Origin: Cryobacterium algoricola
GTDB lineage: Bacteria; Actinomycetota; Actinomycetes; Actinomycetales; Microbacteriaceae
NCBI RefSeq assembly: GCF_004402485.1
Contig: NZ_SOFG01000004.1
Span: forward strand, 186,001 to 250,000
Length of the DNA: 64,000 bases
Direction: 5' to 3'
The first letter of the stretch is position 1; each line of letters opens with the position of its first letter. This document shows positions 18,284 through 25,696 of this stretch, piece by piece. The notes under the pieces are model-generated. The model did not search any database. It worked only from the letters and a program-made list of their open reading frames with translations, and had not been told where the DNA came from. Position numbers and translations under genes: made by a program.

Positions 18284-18925
18284 TCAGAAAAGTGCGGCCC
18301 GAAGCATGTTCCCGAGCCACTCCCGGTAGGCCCCGAGCGACCAGTCCAGTTCGAGGACCAGCGAGCGGTAGACCTGCGGGTGGGCGAGCGCCCAGATCGC
18401 TGCCGCCGCTTCGTGGTCGCTCAGGCCGCTCCGCAGCGCATTCCGGTCGCGCAGGGCGGTCGCCGTCTCGCTGAAGTTGTGCAGCAGCCGTGCCGAATCG
18501 CGCACCTCGAGCCTCGCGACATCGGCGTCGATCCCCGCGGCCTGCCCGACCACCCGCCGCAGGGCCGCGGTGCGCACGTTCGTCTCGACGCACCAGTCGA
18601 CCAGCAGGCGGATGATGTCGGTCGCCGAGCGGGGCCCGCCCGGCACCCGCTGCGCGGACCTCGGGTTCTCGCGAGCGGGCACGGCCTCGCTCACCGTTTC
18701 CGTCGCGCCGCGCTCAAGCACAGCCGCGAGCACGTCCGCCTTGCTTCCCACCGAGTTGTAGATGGTCTGCACGACGACGCCGGCGTCTGCGGCGATCGCC
18801 GTGAGGGACGCCCCGATGTAGCCGCGCTCGAGCATGAGTTGCTCGGCCGCGTCGAGGATCACCGTCCTGGTCGCTTCGCTCTGCACCGATCGGCGGTTCG
18901 GCCGCGTCTTTCCGGGGGAATTCAT
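18284..18925 (-). CDS. TetR/AcrR-family transcriptional regulator
   Basis: The 213-residue regulator has an N-terminal TetR HTH (AEQLMLERGYIGASLTAIAADAGVVVQTIYNSVGSK, about 25-60) and a helical ligand domain. The target is unknown. The frame can also start at a GTG at 18946, but the ATG at 18925 has TATGCT exactly 6 nt upstream, the pattern used by many genes here, so it is preferred. It lies upstream of the ABC-F gene in the same orientation, which raises the possibility that it regulates that gene. An unrelated suf operon lies on its other side. Confidence 0.85.
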   Translation of the reverse strand: MNSPGKTRPNRRSVQSEATRTVILDAAEQLMLERGYIGASLTAIAADAGVVVQTIYNSVGSKADVLAAVLERGATETVSEAVPARENPRSAQRVPGGPRSATDIIRLLVDWCVETNVRTAALRRVVGQAAGIDADVARLEVRDSARLLHNFSETATALRDRNALRSGLSDHEAAAAIWALAHPQVYRSLVLELDWSLGAYREWLGNMLRAALF

Positions 18926-18931
18926 TTCATT

Positions 18932-18937
18932 AGCATA
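18932..18937 (-). promoter_or_regulatory. Putative -10 box (TATGCT) of TetR gene
   Basis: TATGCT, then 6 nt, then the ATG at 18925. It decides the start in favour of the shorter protein. Confidence 0.5.
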
Positions 18938-19018
18938 CCGTTCCACTGACTGGATGCGGGTGCTAATCCGGTCGTGGGCGCCGGGATTCCGCCGGCCGAA
19001 GGCATCCGCCGGTTAACG

Positions 19019-19054
19019 CAGTGTCGCCCCGGATCGGAATCCGGGGCGACACTG
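19019..19054 (-). terminator. Strong hairpin downstream of the suf operon
   Basis: A 16-bp perfect stem (CAGTGTCGCCCCGGAT at 19019-19034, complement at 19039-19054) with a 4-nt loop lies 24 bp past the sufT stop. It lacks a clear T tract, but its strength and place suggest a terminator or 3' end stabiliser. Confidence 0.6.
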
Positions 19055-19077
19055 GGCGGATGGTGCGGGGGCGAGGG

Positions 19078-19407
19078 TCAGATGGCGAAACCGAGGGCGC
19101 GCATCATGTCCCGACCGTCATCGGTGATCTTCTCCGGGCCCCACGGCGGCATCCAGACCCAGTTGATGCGGAACTGGTCCACGACGCCGTCGAGCGCTTC
19201 GGCGGTCTGTTCTTCGAGCACGTCGGTCAGCGGGCAGCCCGCGGACGTCAGGGTCATGTGGATGATCAGGGCGTCGTTCTCGTCATCCCAGCCCAGGTCG
19301 TAGATGAGGCCGAGGTCGACGACGTTGATGCCGAGCTCGGGGTCCATGACATCTTTGAGCGCCTCTTCGATCTCATCGAATCGCTCGGGTGACAGCGTTG
19401 AAACCAT
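19078..19407 (-). CDS. SufT-like metal-sulfur cluster assembly factor (DUF59/MIP18)
   Basis: The 109-residue DUF59 protein has the DPELGINVVDLGLIYD segment and TLTSAGCPLTDVLEEQ with the conserved Cys, ending in WGPEKITDDGRDMMRALGF. The family helps deliver Fe-S clusters to client proteins. It is the last gene of the suf operon, 4 bp after the sufC stop. It also appears to have its own promoter: TAGGCT overlaps the sufC stop and sits 6 nt before the ATG, so it could be made without the operon. Confidence 0.9.
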   Translation of the reverse strand: MVSTLSPERFDEIEEALKDVMDPELGINVVDLGLIYDLGWDDENDALIIHMTLTSAGCPLTDVLEEQTAEALDGVVDQFRINWVWMPPWGPEKITDDGRDMMRALGFAI

Positions 19408-19411
19408 GCCG

Positions 19412-20176
19412 TCAGCCTACGTTCGAGTCGACGAGAAAGCGATCGTAACCTTCGTCCTCGAGCCGGTCGGCGAGCTCAGGCCCGCCCTGCTCTGCGATGC
19501 GCCCGTTGACGAACACGTGCACGAAGTCGGGCTCGATGTAGCGGAGGATGCGCGTGTAGTGCGTGATCAGGAGGATGCCGAGGCCGGTGTTGGCCTTGGC
19601 GCGGTTGACGCCCTCCGAGACGATCTTGAGCGCGTCGACGTCGAGTCCGGAGTCGGTCTCGTCGAGGATCGCGAACTTGGGCTTGAGCAGTTCGAGCTGC
19701 AGGATCTCATTGCGCTTCTTCTCGCCGCCGGAAAAGCCCTCGTTGACGTTGCGCTCGGCGAAGCTCTTGTCCATGCGCAGGTTCGTCATGGACTGGCGGA
19801 CGTCCTTGATCCAGGAGCGGATCGCCGGCGCCTCGCCGTCGATCGCGGTCTTGGCCGTGCGGAGGAAGTTGGTGACCGTGACGCCGGGGATCTCGACCGG
19901 GTACTGCATCGCGAGGAACAGCCCGGCGCGGGCGCGCTGGTCGACGGTCATGGTGAGGACTTCCTCACCGTCGAGCAGGATCGAGCCACTGTCGGCGTGG
20001 TACTTGGGGTGGCCGGCGATCGTGTACGCGAGGGTCGACTTGCCGGAGCCGTTCGGCCCCATGATGGCGTGGATCTCGCCCTCGTTGATCGTGAGGTTGA
20101 CACCCTTCAGGATCTGCTTGGTGCCCTGATCGGTCTCGACGCTGACGTGCAGGTCCTTGATCTCAAGAACTGACAT
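19412..20176 (-). CDS. sufC: Fe-S cluster assembly ATPase SufC
   Basis: The 254-residue ABC-type ATPase has Walker A GPNGSGKST (40-48), signature FSGGEKKRNEILQ and Walker B FAILDETDSGLD, diagnostic of SufC. It forms the SufBCD scaffold complex with the neighbouring gene products, powering cluster assembly in the cytoplasm. The frame can start at 20197, but MSVLEIKDL at 20176 matches the family N-terminus and has an AG-rich upstream stretch. It lies 80 bp downstream of the Rieske gene. Confidence 0.96.
   Translation of the reverse strand: MSVLEIKDLHVSVETDQGTKQILKGVNLTINEGEIHAIMGPNGSGKSTLAYTIAGHPKYHADSGSILLDGEEVLTMTVDQRARAGLFLAMQYPVEIPGVTVTNFLRTAKTAIDGEAPAIRSWIKDVRQSMTNLRMDKSFAERNVNEGFSGGEKKRNEILQLELLKPKFAILDETDSGLDVDALKIVSEGVNRAKANTGLGILLITHYTRILRYIEPDFVHVFVNGRIAEQGGPELADRLEDEGYDRFLVDSNVG
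19414..19419 (-). promoter_or_regulatory. Putative internal -10 box (TAGGCT) for the SufT-like gene
   Basis: TAGGCT, then 6 nt, then the ATG at 19407. Its last T is the first base of the sufC TGA stop, so an operon-internal leaderless promoter is embedded in coding sequence. Confidence 0.45.
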
Positions 20177-20256
20177 GAATTCTCTGGTCTCTTTCATTCA
20201 ATCGGCGCCGGGGCGCCGGTACGTGGTGGGGCGAAACGCGAAGGGTCGGAGACCTG

Positions 20257-20586
20257 TTACGCGGGAACGCTGATGGGGGTCGGGTCGATGTAGACGTTGC
20301 CGTCGATCAGCTCGACCTTGAAGACGGGAACGGGTTCGTACGCCGGCAGGTTGAGCGGGCGACCGCTCTTCAGGGAGAACTTGGAGCCGTGCGCCCAGCA
20401 TTCGACCGTGTCATCCTCGACGAATCCCTCGGAAAGGGAGATGTCGCCGTGCGTGCAGGTGTCGCCGATCGCGAAGACATCGCCGGCGCTGTCCCGCACC
20501 ACGACGATGGGGACTCCGTCGATCTCGACCTTGACGGCCTGGTTCTCTTCGAGCTCGTCGAAGGCGCAGATCTTCGTGGACGCCAT
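20257..20586 (-). CDS. Rieske [2Fe-2S] ferredoxin (non-heme iron oxygenase ferredoxin type)
   Basis: The 109-residue Rieske protein has CTH (Cys44, His46) and CWAH (Cys63, His66), the complete 2Fe-2S ligand set, and no membrane segment, so it is a soluble electron-transfer ferredoxin. No oxygenase gene is near. Its place between sufD and sufC, 2 bp after the sufD stop, argues for an electron-donor role in Fe-S assembly itself. This position in the suf operon is seen in other actinobacteria, where it replaces or precedes the usual order. Confidence 0.9.
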   Translation of the reverse strand: MASTKICAFDELEENQAVKVEIDGVPIVVVRDSAGDVFAIGDTCTHGDISLSEGFVEDDTVECWAHGSKFSLKSGRPLNLPAYEPVPVFKVELIDGNVYIDPTPISVPA

Positions 20587-20588
20587 GG

Positions 20589-21818
20589 TCAGTTCTCCTC
20601 GGTTGGTGCGGGTGCGCGGACCTCGTCGGTGCTGCGCAGTTCCGCTTCGATGGCCGCCTGGAGGCGGTCTTCGAGCGGTTTGGATCCGATGTGCTGCACG
20701 ATCTCGCTCAGGAAGCCGCGCACGACGAGGCGCCGGGCCTCGTCTTCCGTGATTCCGCGGGACTGCAGGTAGAACAGCTGCTCGTCATCGAAGCGGCCGG
20801 TCGCACTCGCGTGCCCGGCGCCCTTGATGTCACCCGTCTCAATCTCGAGGTTCGGGATCGAGTCCGCGCGGGTGCCTTCGGTCAGCACGAGGTTGCGGTT
20901 CTGTTCGTAGCTGTCGGTCCCGGGGGCGTTGCGTCCGATCAGGACGTCGCCGATCCAGACCGTCCGTGCGCCCGTGCCCTGGAGGGCGCCCTTGTAGGTC
21001 ACCCGGCTGCGGCTGTTCGCCGCGTCGTGGTGCACGTACACCTGCTGTTCGAGGTGCTGGCCGGCGTCGGCGAAGTAGAGGCCGAAGAGGTCCGTGTCCG
21101 ACCCGGGACCTGCGAGGCGCACGGAGGGGTTGACCCGCACGATGCTGCCGCCGAGGGAGACGACGACGTGCTTGAGATAGGCGTCGCGGCCGACGGATGC
21201 GAAGTGGTTGGCCAGGTGCACGGCACCGGTGTTCCACTCCTGCAGTGAGACGACCGTGAGGTGCGCGGACTCGCCGACGATGATCTCGAGGTTCTCGGTG
21301 ATGCGGGCATCGCCGGTGTTCTCGAGGATGATCGTGGCCCGGCTGAACGGCCTGGCCTCGATGATCGCGTGCGCGCCGCGGGGACCGGTCCCGAGCTGCG
21401 CCCGGGTGACCGTGATCTCCTTGTCCTCTTCACCTGTGATAGTGATGACGAGGGCCTTCTCGAAGCTCGTCCAGGCGTTGGCGGCTGCGCGTTCTTCGGG
21501 GGCGCCGACGGAACCGATCCGGGCGTCGTCGCGCCCCACCCAGTCGATCGCGACACCGTCGGTCGGGGTCGATGCGACGTCGTAGGGTGCGCCGTCGAGC
21601 TCGCCGGCCGTGAGGTCGGTGAACTTGGCGACCGGGGAGAGCTTCCACACGGCTTCGCGCCCCGTGACGGGGGCGAAGTCGGCGACGTCGACGCTCTTGA
21701 AGCGGTCGTTCCTGGTCTGCACCGGGACGAAGCCGAAGCGTCCGTCCGAGTGGGCCTTGATGCCGTGCTGTTCGCTGGTGGGAAGTGCTGCTGTTGTTGA
21801 AGTCGGGGCGGCGGACAT
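20589..21818 (-). CDS. sufD: Fe-S cluster assembly protein SufD
   Basis: The 409-residue SufB/SufD beta-helix protein carries the C-terminal signature QLFYLQSRGITEDEARRLVVRGF and the HASATGRFDDEQ region. SufD partners with SufB and SufC in the scaffold complex. The N-terminal 50 residues are variable and Thr/Ala-rich. The ATG follows the sufB stop directly with no gap, indicating tight operon coupling; the Rieske gene starts 2 bp after its stop. Confidence 0.95.
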   Translation of the reverse strand: MSAAPTSTTAALPTSEQHGIKAHSDGRFGFVPVQTRNDRFKSVDVADFAPVTGREAVWKLSPVAKFTDLTAGELDGAPYDVASTPTDGVAIDWVGRDDARIGSVGAPEERAAANAWTSFEKALVITITGEEDKEITVTRAQLGTGPRGAHAIIEARPFSRATIILENTGDARITENLEIIVGESAHLTVVSLQEWNTGAVHLANHFASVGRDAYLKHVVVSLGGSIVRVNPSVRLAGPGSDTDLFGLYFADAGQHLEQQVYVHHDAANSRSRVTYKGALQGTGARTVWIGDVLIGRNAPGTDSYEQNRNLVLTEGTRADSIPNLEIETGDIKGAGHASATGRFDDEQLFYLQSRGITEDEARRLVVRGFLSEIVQHIGSKPLEDRLQAAIEAELRSTDEVRAPAPTEEN

Positions 21819-23237
21819 TTAGCCGACGGATCCTTCCATGCCCATTTCGATGAGCTTGTTGAGTTCGAGGGCGTACTCCATCGGGAGCTCCCGTGCGATC
21901 GGTTCGATGAAGCCTCTGACGATCATGGCCATGGCCTCGTCCTCCGGCATGCCGCGGCTCATCAGGTAGAACAGCTGCTCCTCGCTGACGCGGGAGACGG
22001 TGGCCTCATGACCGAGCTGCACGTCGTCGACACGGATGTCGATGGACGGGTAGGTGTCGGAGCGGGACTGGGTGTCGACGAGGAGCGCGTCGCAGCGCAC
22101 GGTGTTCGCGGAGTGGTGCGCACCGGCATCCACCCGCACTTCACCGCGGTAGCCTGAGCGGCCACCTCCGCGGGCGATGGACTTGGACACGATCGAGGAC
22201 TGCGTGTACGGCGCCATGTGGATCATCTTGGCGCCGGCATCCTGATGCTGGCCGGGACCGGCGAAGGCGACGGACAGGGTCTCGCCCTTGGCGTGCTCGC
22301 CCATGAGGTAGATAGAGGGGTACTTCATGGTGACCTTGGACCCGATGTTGCCGTCGATCCATTCCATGGTCGCGCCCTCTGCGGCCGTTGCGCGCTTCGT
22401 GACGAGGTTATAGACGTTGTTCGACCAGTTCTGGATCGTCGTGTACCGAACGCGAGCGTTCTTCTTCACGATGATCTCGACGACCGCGGAGTGCAGCGAG
22501 TCAGACGAGTAGATCGGGGCGGTGCAGCCCTCGATGTAGTGCACGTAGCTGCCCTCGTCGGCGATGATGAGCGTGCGCTCGAACTGGCCCATGTTCTCCG
22601 TGTTGATGCGGAAGTAGGCCTGGAGGGGAATCTCGACGTGAACGCCCGGCGGCACGTAGACGAAGGAGCCGCCCGACCAGACCGAGGTGTTGAGTGCGGC
22701 GAACTTGTTGTCACCGGAGGGGATCACCGTGCCGAAGTACTCCTTGAAGACCTCGGGGTATTCCTTGAGCGCGGTGTCGGTGTCGAGGAAGATGACGCCC
22801 TGGGCTTCAAGTTCCTCGTTGATCTGGTGGTAGACGACCTCGGACTCGTACTGCGCGGCCACGCCGGAAACGAGGCGCTGGCGCTCGGCCTCGGGGATGC
22901 CGAGCTTCTCGTAGGTCTTCTTGATGTCGTCGGGCAGGTCTTCCCAGGTCTGGGCCTGCTTCTCCGTTGACCGCACGAAGTACTTGATGTTGTCGAAGTC
23001 GATGCCGGACAGGTCGGCGCCCCAGGTCGGCATCGGCTTGCGCTCGAAGAGTTCAAGGGCCTTGAGCCGGCGCTGCAGCATCCAGTCCGGCTCGTTCTTG
23101 AGCTTCGAGATGTCGGTCACGACCTCGGGCGAGACGCCACGGCGGGCGGATGCGCCGGCCGCGTCCGAATCGGACCAGCCGAATTCGTACGTTCCCAGGC
23201 CCGCGAGTTCGGGCCGGTCAAGCAGGACGTCAGACAT
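21819..23237 (-). CDS. sufB: Fe-S cluster assembly scaffold SufB
   Basis: The 472-residue scaffold subunit has the SufB hallmark segments: FFGTVIP-like [51 protein letters not shown] with its conserved Cys, and the C-terminal [26 protein letters not shown]. It accepts sulfur and builds clusters with SufC and SufD. The frame is open to 23285, but the ATG at 23237 follows GAAGAGG at good spacing and starts MSDVLLDRP as in relatives. It heads the operon sufB-sufD-Rieske-sufC-sufT. A sufR repressor gene, usually next to sufB in actinobacteria, is absent from this gap. Confidence 0.96.
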   Translation of the reverse strand: MSDVLLDRPELAGLGTYEFGWSDSDAAGASARRGVSPEVVTDISKLKNEPDWMLQRRLKALELFERKPMPTWGADLSGIDFDNIKYFVRSTEKQAQTWEDLPDDIKKTYEKLGIPEAERQRLVSGVAAQYESEVVYHQINEELEAQGVIFLDTDTALKEYPEVFKEYFGTVIPSGDNKFAALNTSVWSGGSFVYVPPGVHVEIPLQAYFRINTENMGQFERTLIIADEGSYVHYIEGCTAPIYSSDSLHSAVVEIIVKKNARVRYTTIQNWSNNVYNLVTKRATAAEGATMEWIDGNIGSKVTMKYPSIYLMGEHAKGETLSVAFAGPGQHQDAGAKMIHMAPYTQSSIVSKSIARGGGRSGYRGEVRVDAGAHHSANTVRCDALLVDTQSRSDTYPSIDIRVDDVQLGHEATVSRVSEEQLFYLMSRGMPEDEAMAMIVRGFIEPIARELPMEYALELNKLIEMGMEGSVG

Positions 23238-23269
23238 ATTTACCTCTTCTCCCATCCACGACAACCCGG

Positions 23270-23275
23270 ATATTA
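23270..23275 (-). promoter_or_regulatory. Candidate -10 box (TAATAT) for the suf operon
   Basis: TAATAT on the minus strand lies about 33 bp upstream of the sufB ATG, giving a leader of about 26 nt that contains GAAGAGG. The -35 is unclear. Confidence 0.35.
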
Positions 23276-23374
23276 GTCCGGTCATTCCCGCGCGGCTTCA
23301 GGCGAAGACGTGCGGTGAACGGGTTGCGTGGGCGGCTACGTTGCGTACCTAAGATGATTAGAGGCGGCGAGGTG

Positions 23375-23399
23375 TCGAACCGCGGTTCGAACAACCGCG
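23375..23399. promoter_or_regulatory. Perfect 16-bp palindrome, overlapping a second inverted repeat, between sufB and ctaA
   Basis: TCGAACCGCGGTTCGA (23375-23390) equals its own reverse complement. It overlaps CGCGGTT-CGAAC-AACCGCG (23381-23399), a 7-bp inverted repeat. This is the shared upstream region of two divergent iron/heme-related genes and looks like an operator. The binding protein is unknown. It does not match the LexA pattern. Confidence 0.55.
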
Positions 23400-23498
23400 T
23401 GATCACCGCCCAGAAACACCTAATTCTACAGGTTCCGGATGCGTTAAGTGGCCCGCCGGGCGATTTCACATGCACGGGCCCGAGAGGAAGCAGAACCC

Positions 23499-24440
23499 GT
23501 GAAACGGATTTCCGAATGGCTGCCCACGAGCGTTGACCGACGGGTCCGTGTGATCGCCTGGGTGTACCTCGCCGCGCAGATCCTGCTGGTCGGAACGGGC
23601 GGCCTTGTGCGCCTGACCGGCTCAGGGCTCGGCTGCCCGACCTGGCCGAAGTGCACGGACGGCTCGCTCGTCAACACGCCGGAGATGGGCATCCACGGAG
23701 TCATCGAGTTCGGCAACCGCCTGCTCGGCGCCGTGCTCGGCCTCGTCGCGGTCCTCGCGTTCCTCGCCGTCGTGCGGCTGCGTCGCGAGCGCCCCGACCT
23801 GTTCCGCCTCGCGCTGTTCGCCGGTCTCGGCATTCCCGCCCAGGCGGTCATCGGCGGCATCAGCGTGCTCACCCAGCTCGACCCCACCATCGTCGGACTG
23901 CACTTCGTCATCTCGGCAGTGCTCGTCGCGCTCTGCACCGCCTTCGTCTACCGGGTCTACACGGGTAACGGTGAGCGGGCGACGGTCGTGCCCCGCTGGT
24001 ACGCCGTGCTGACCCACGTGACGAGCGCCGTGGTCGCGATCACGATCCTCGTCGGCATCCTGACGACCGGTTCCGGACCGCACGCCGGTGACGAGAACGC
24101 GCCGCGAAACGGGCTCGACTCCGAGTTCCTTCAGCACGTGCACAGCTGGCCCGCCTATCTGACCGTCGCACTCACCATCGCCCTCGTCATCGGCGCCTGG
24201 GGACTCGGGCGGTCGCTGCGCGCCTGGACCCTGGCCCTGCTCGCCGTCGAGGCCGTCCAGGTCGCCGTCGGACTCGTGCAGGCGAACACCGGACTGCCGG
24301 CCGGCCTCGTCGGAATCCACATGGTCCTCGCCTGCATGCTCGCGGCCGCGATGACGGCCGTCGTTCTGCACCTCAAGGAACCGGTCGCGTTGCCCGCCGA
24401 CGGAACTCCCCCGGTGACTCGGCAGGTGGCCGCCCGCTGA
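23499..24440 (+). CDS. ctaA: Heme A synthase (COX15/CtaA family)
   Basis: The 313-residue protein has eight predicted membrane helices in two four-helix halves. The first extracellular loop holds the Cys pair in LGCPTWPKCTDG (Cys46, Cys52). The heme-contact motif IHGVIEFGNR (Glu70 region) is present, as is the second-half equivalent HVHSWPAY. The enzyme oxidises heme O to heme A for cytochrome aa3 oxidase. The frame opens at a GTG at 23448, but the GTG at 23499 is preferred because GAGAGGAAG precedes it. It is convergent with ctaB, which makes its heme O substrate, and is separated from it by two hairpins. Confidence 0.92.
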   Translation: MKRISEWLPTSVDRRVRVIAWVYLAAQILLVGTGGLVRLTGSGLGCPTWPKCTDGSLVNTPEMGIHGVIEFGNRLLGAVLGLVAVLAFLAVVRLRRERPDLFRLALFAGLGIPAQAVIGGISVLTQLDPTIVGLHFVISAVLVALCTAFVYRVYTGNGERATVVPRWYAVLTHVTSAVVAITILVGILTTGSGPHAGDENAPRNGLDSEFLQHVHSWPAYLTVALTIALVIGAWGLGRSLRAWTLALLAVEAVQVAVGLVQANTGLPAGLVGIHMVLACMLAAAMTAVVLHLKEPVALPADGTPPVTRQVAAR

Positions 24441-24498
24441 CCGACCCGGCTCGGGTCGGTTCGGCTGGACTCGGCTCCGCTCGGAAGCCTCCGAGCGG
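24441..24498. terminator. Two tandem hairpins between convergent ctaA and ctaB
   Basis: Hairpin 1 pairs CCGACCCG (24441-24448) with 24452-24459. Hairpin 2 pairs CCGCTCGGA (24477-24485) with 24490-24498. Both are GC-rich without long T tracts. They fill the gap between the two stop codons and probably terminate both transcripts. Confidence 0.6.
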
Positions 24499-24499
24499 T

Positions 24500-25441
24500 C
24501 TAGAAGGGCAGCAGCGGGTCGACGCCGACGGCGACGAAGAGCAGTGTCAGGTACGTGATCGAACCGTGGAAGACCCGCATCGGCGAGACCACCTCGTGGC
24601 GGATCGCGAGGTTGTACAGGCGGTGGGTCTCGTAGATGAACCAGCCGCCGGTGACGAGTGCGACTCCGGTATAGAGCAGACCCATCGAAGCGACCGGGAT
24701 CAGCAGCAGCGAGCACGCGACGGTCGCCCACGCGTACAGGATGACCTGGAGACCGACCTGGGCCCGCCCGCGCACGACGGCGAGCATCGGAACGCCGGCG
24801 GCCTGGTACTCGGCGCGGTACTTCATCGAGAGCGGCCAGTAGTGCGGCGGGGTCCAGAGGAAGATGATCGCGAACAGGATCAGCGGGGGCCAGGATAGGT
24901 CGCCGGTGACGGCAGCCCAGCCGATCAGCACGGGCATGCAGCCGGCGATGCCGCCCCAGACGATGTTCTGGGCGGTGCGGCGCTTGAGGATGATCGTGTA
25001 GAAGACGACGTAGAGCAGGATCGCCCCGAGCGACAGCGCTGCGGCGACCCAGTTCGTGAAGACCAGGAGCCAGGCGATCGACGCTGCTCCGAGCACCCAC
25101 GCGAACACGAGGGCCTCCCGGTCGCTCAGTTCGCCGGTGACGAGCGGCCGGTTCATCGTGCGTTTCATCACGCGATCGATGTCACGGTCGATGTAGCAAT
25201 TGAATGCGCCGGCGGACCCCGCACTCAGTGCCCCGCCGATAAGCGTCGCGAGCACAAGCCAGAGGCTCGGAATGCCGCGTTCGGCGAGCAGCATCGTCGG
25301 CGCCGTAACAACAAGCAACAGTTCGACGACGCGCGGCTTGGTCAGGGACAGGTAGGCGAGGAATGTCCGTCGGAAGCCTCGCGCTCCCCTGCCGCCGGGC
25401 GCCTGCACGCCTGCGGGGGTCGCGTCCTGGGAGATCTGCAT
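24500..25441 (-). CDS. ctaB: Protoheme IX farnesyltransferase (heme O synthase)
   Basis: The 313-residue polytopic UbiA-family prenyltransferase has the Asp-rich motif [20 protein letters not shown] and a second motif YFW-like [18 protein letters not shown]. It transfers a farnesyl group from FPP to heme B, making heme O, the precursor for CtaA. About nine membrane helices are visible. The N-terminal 25 residues are Gly/Arg-rich and hydrophilic. It is divergent from tkt, an order conserved in actinobacteria. TAGACT lies 9 nt before the ATG. Confidence 0.95.
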   Translation of the reverse strand: MQISQDATPAGVQAPGGRGARGFRRTFLAYLSLTKPRVVELLLVVTAPTMLLAERGIPSLWLVLATLIGGALSAGSAGAFNCYIDRDIDRVMKRTMNRPLVTGELSDREALVFAWVLGAASIAWLLVFTNWVAAALSLGAILLYVVFYTIILKRRTAQNIVWGGIAGCMPVLIGWAAVTGDLSWPPLILFAIIFLWTPPHYWPLSMKYRAEYQAAGVPMLAVVRGRAQVGLQVILYAWATVACSLLLIPVASMGLLYTGVALVTGGWFIYETHRLYNLAIRHEVVSPMRVFHGSITYLTLLFVAVGVDPLLPF

Positions 25442-25450
25442 AGTGGATTG

Positions 25451-25456
25451 AGTCTA
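25451..25456 (-). promoter_or_regulatory. Putative -10 box (TAGACT) of ctaB
   Basis: TAGACT ends 9 nt before the ATG at 25441, which implies a leader of 0-3 nt. No Shine-Dalgarno sequence is visible. Confidence 0.45.
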
Positions 25457-25536
25457 ACCAGTCCCGGCTGAACGGACGGCCATCGAGGATCGTTCAGCTT
25501 TGCGCCCGTCAGCCTTACCCGGCCATGCCGACTGCC

Positions 25537-25542
25537 TATACT
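25537..25542 (+). promoter_or_regulatory. Candidate -10 box (TATACT) for the tkt cluster
   Basis: TATACT is a near-consensus -10 box with a weak upstream CTTACC at -35 distance. It would give a leader of about 150 nt before tkt, unusually long for this window. Confidence 0.4.
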
Positions 25543-25696
25543 TGGGGGTGCTCGCCAATCTCGGCGCGTGTCGGCGCGTCCTGAAAAAAGACGCTCGCCT
25601 GCCACGCCGGATGACGTCGATGTCCACGGGCGCGCTCAATCCAACGGGTGCGGGTTTTCCAAGACCTGCCCTAGCTTGACGAAGGGTAACTACGAA

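Noticed and set aside
16557-18329. 590-codon plus-strand ORF opposite the ABC-F gene
   Set aside because: It is a shadow of the ABC-F coding strand, with no recognisable domain and biased composition.
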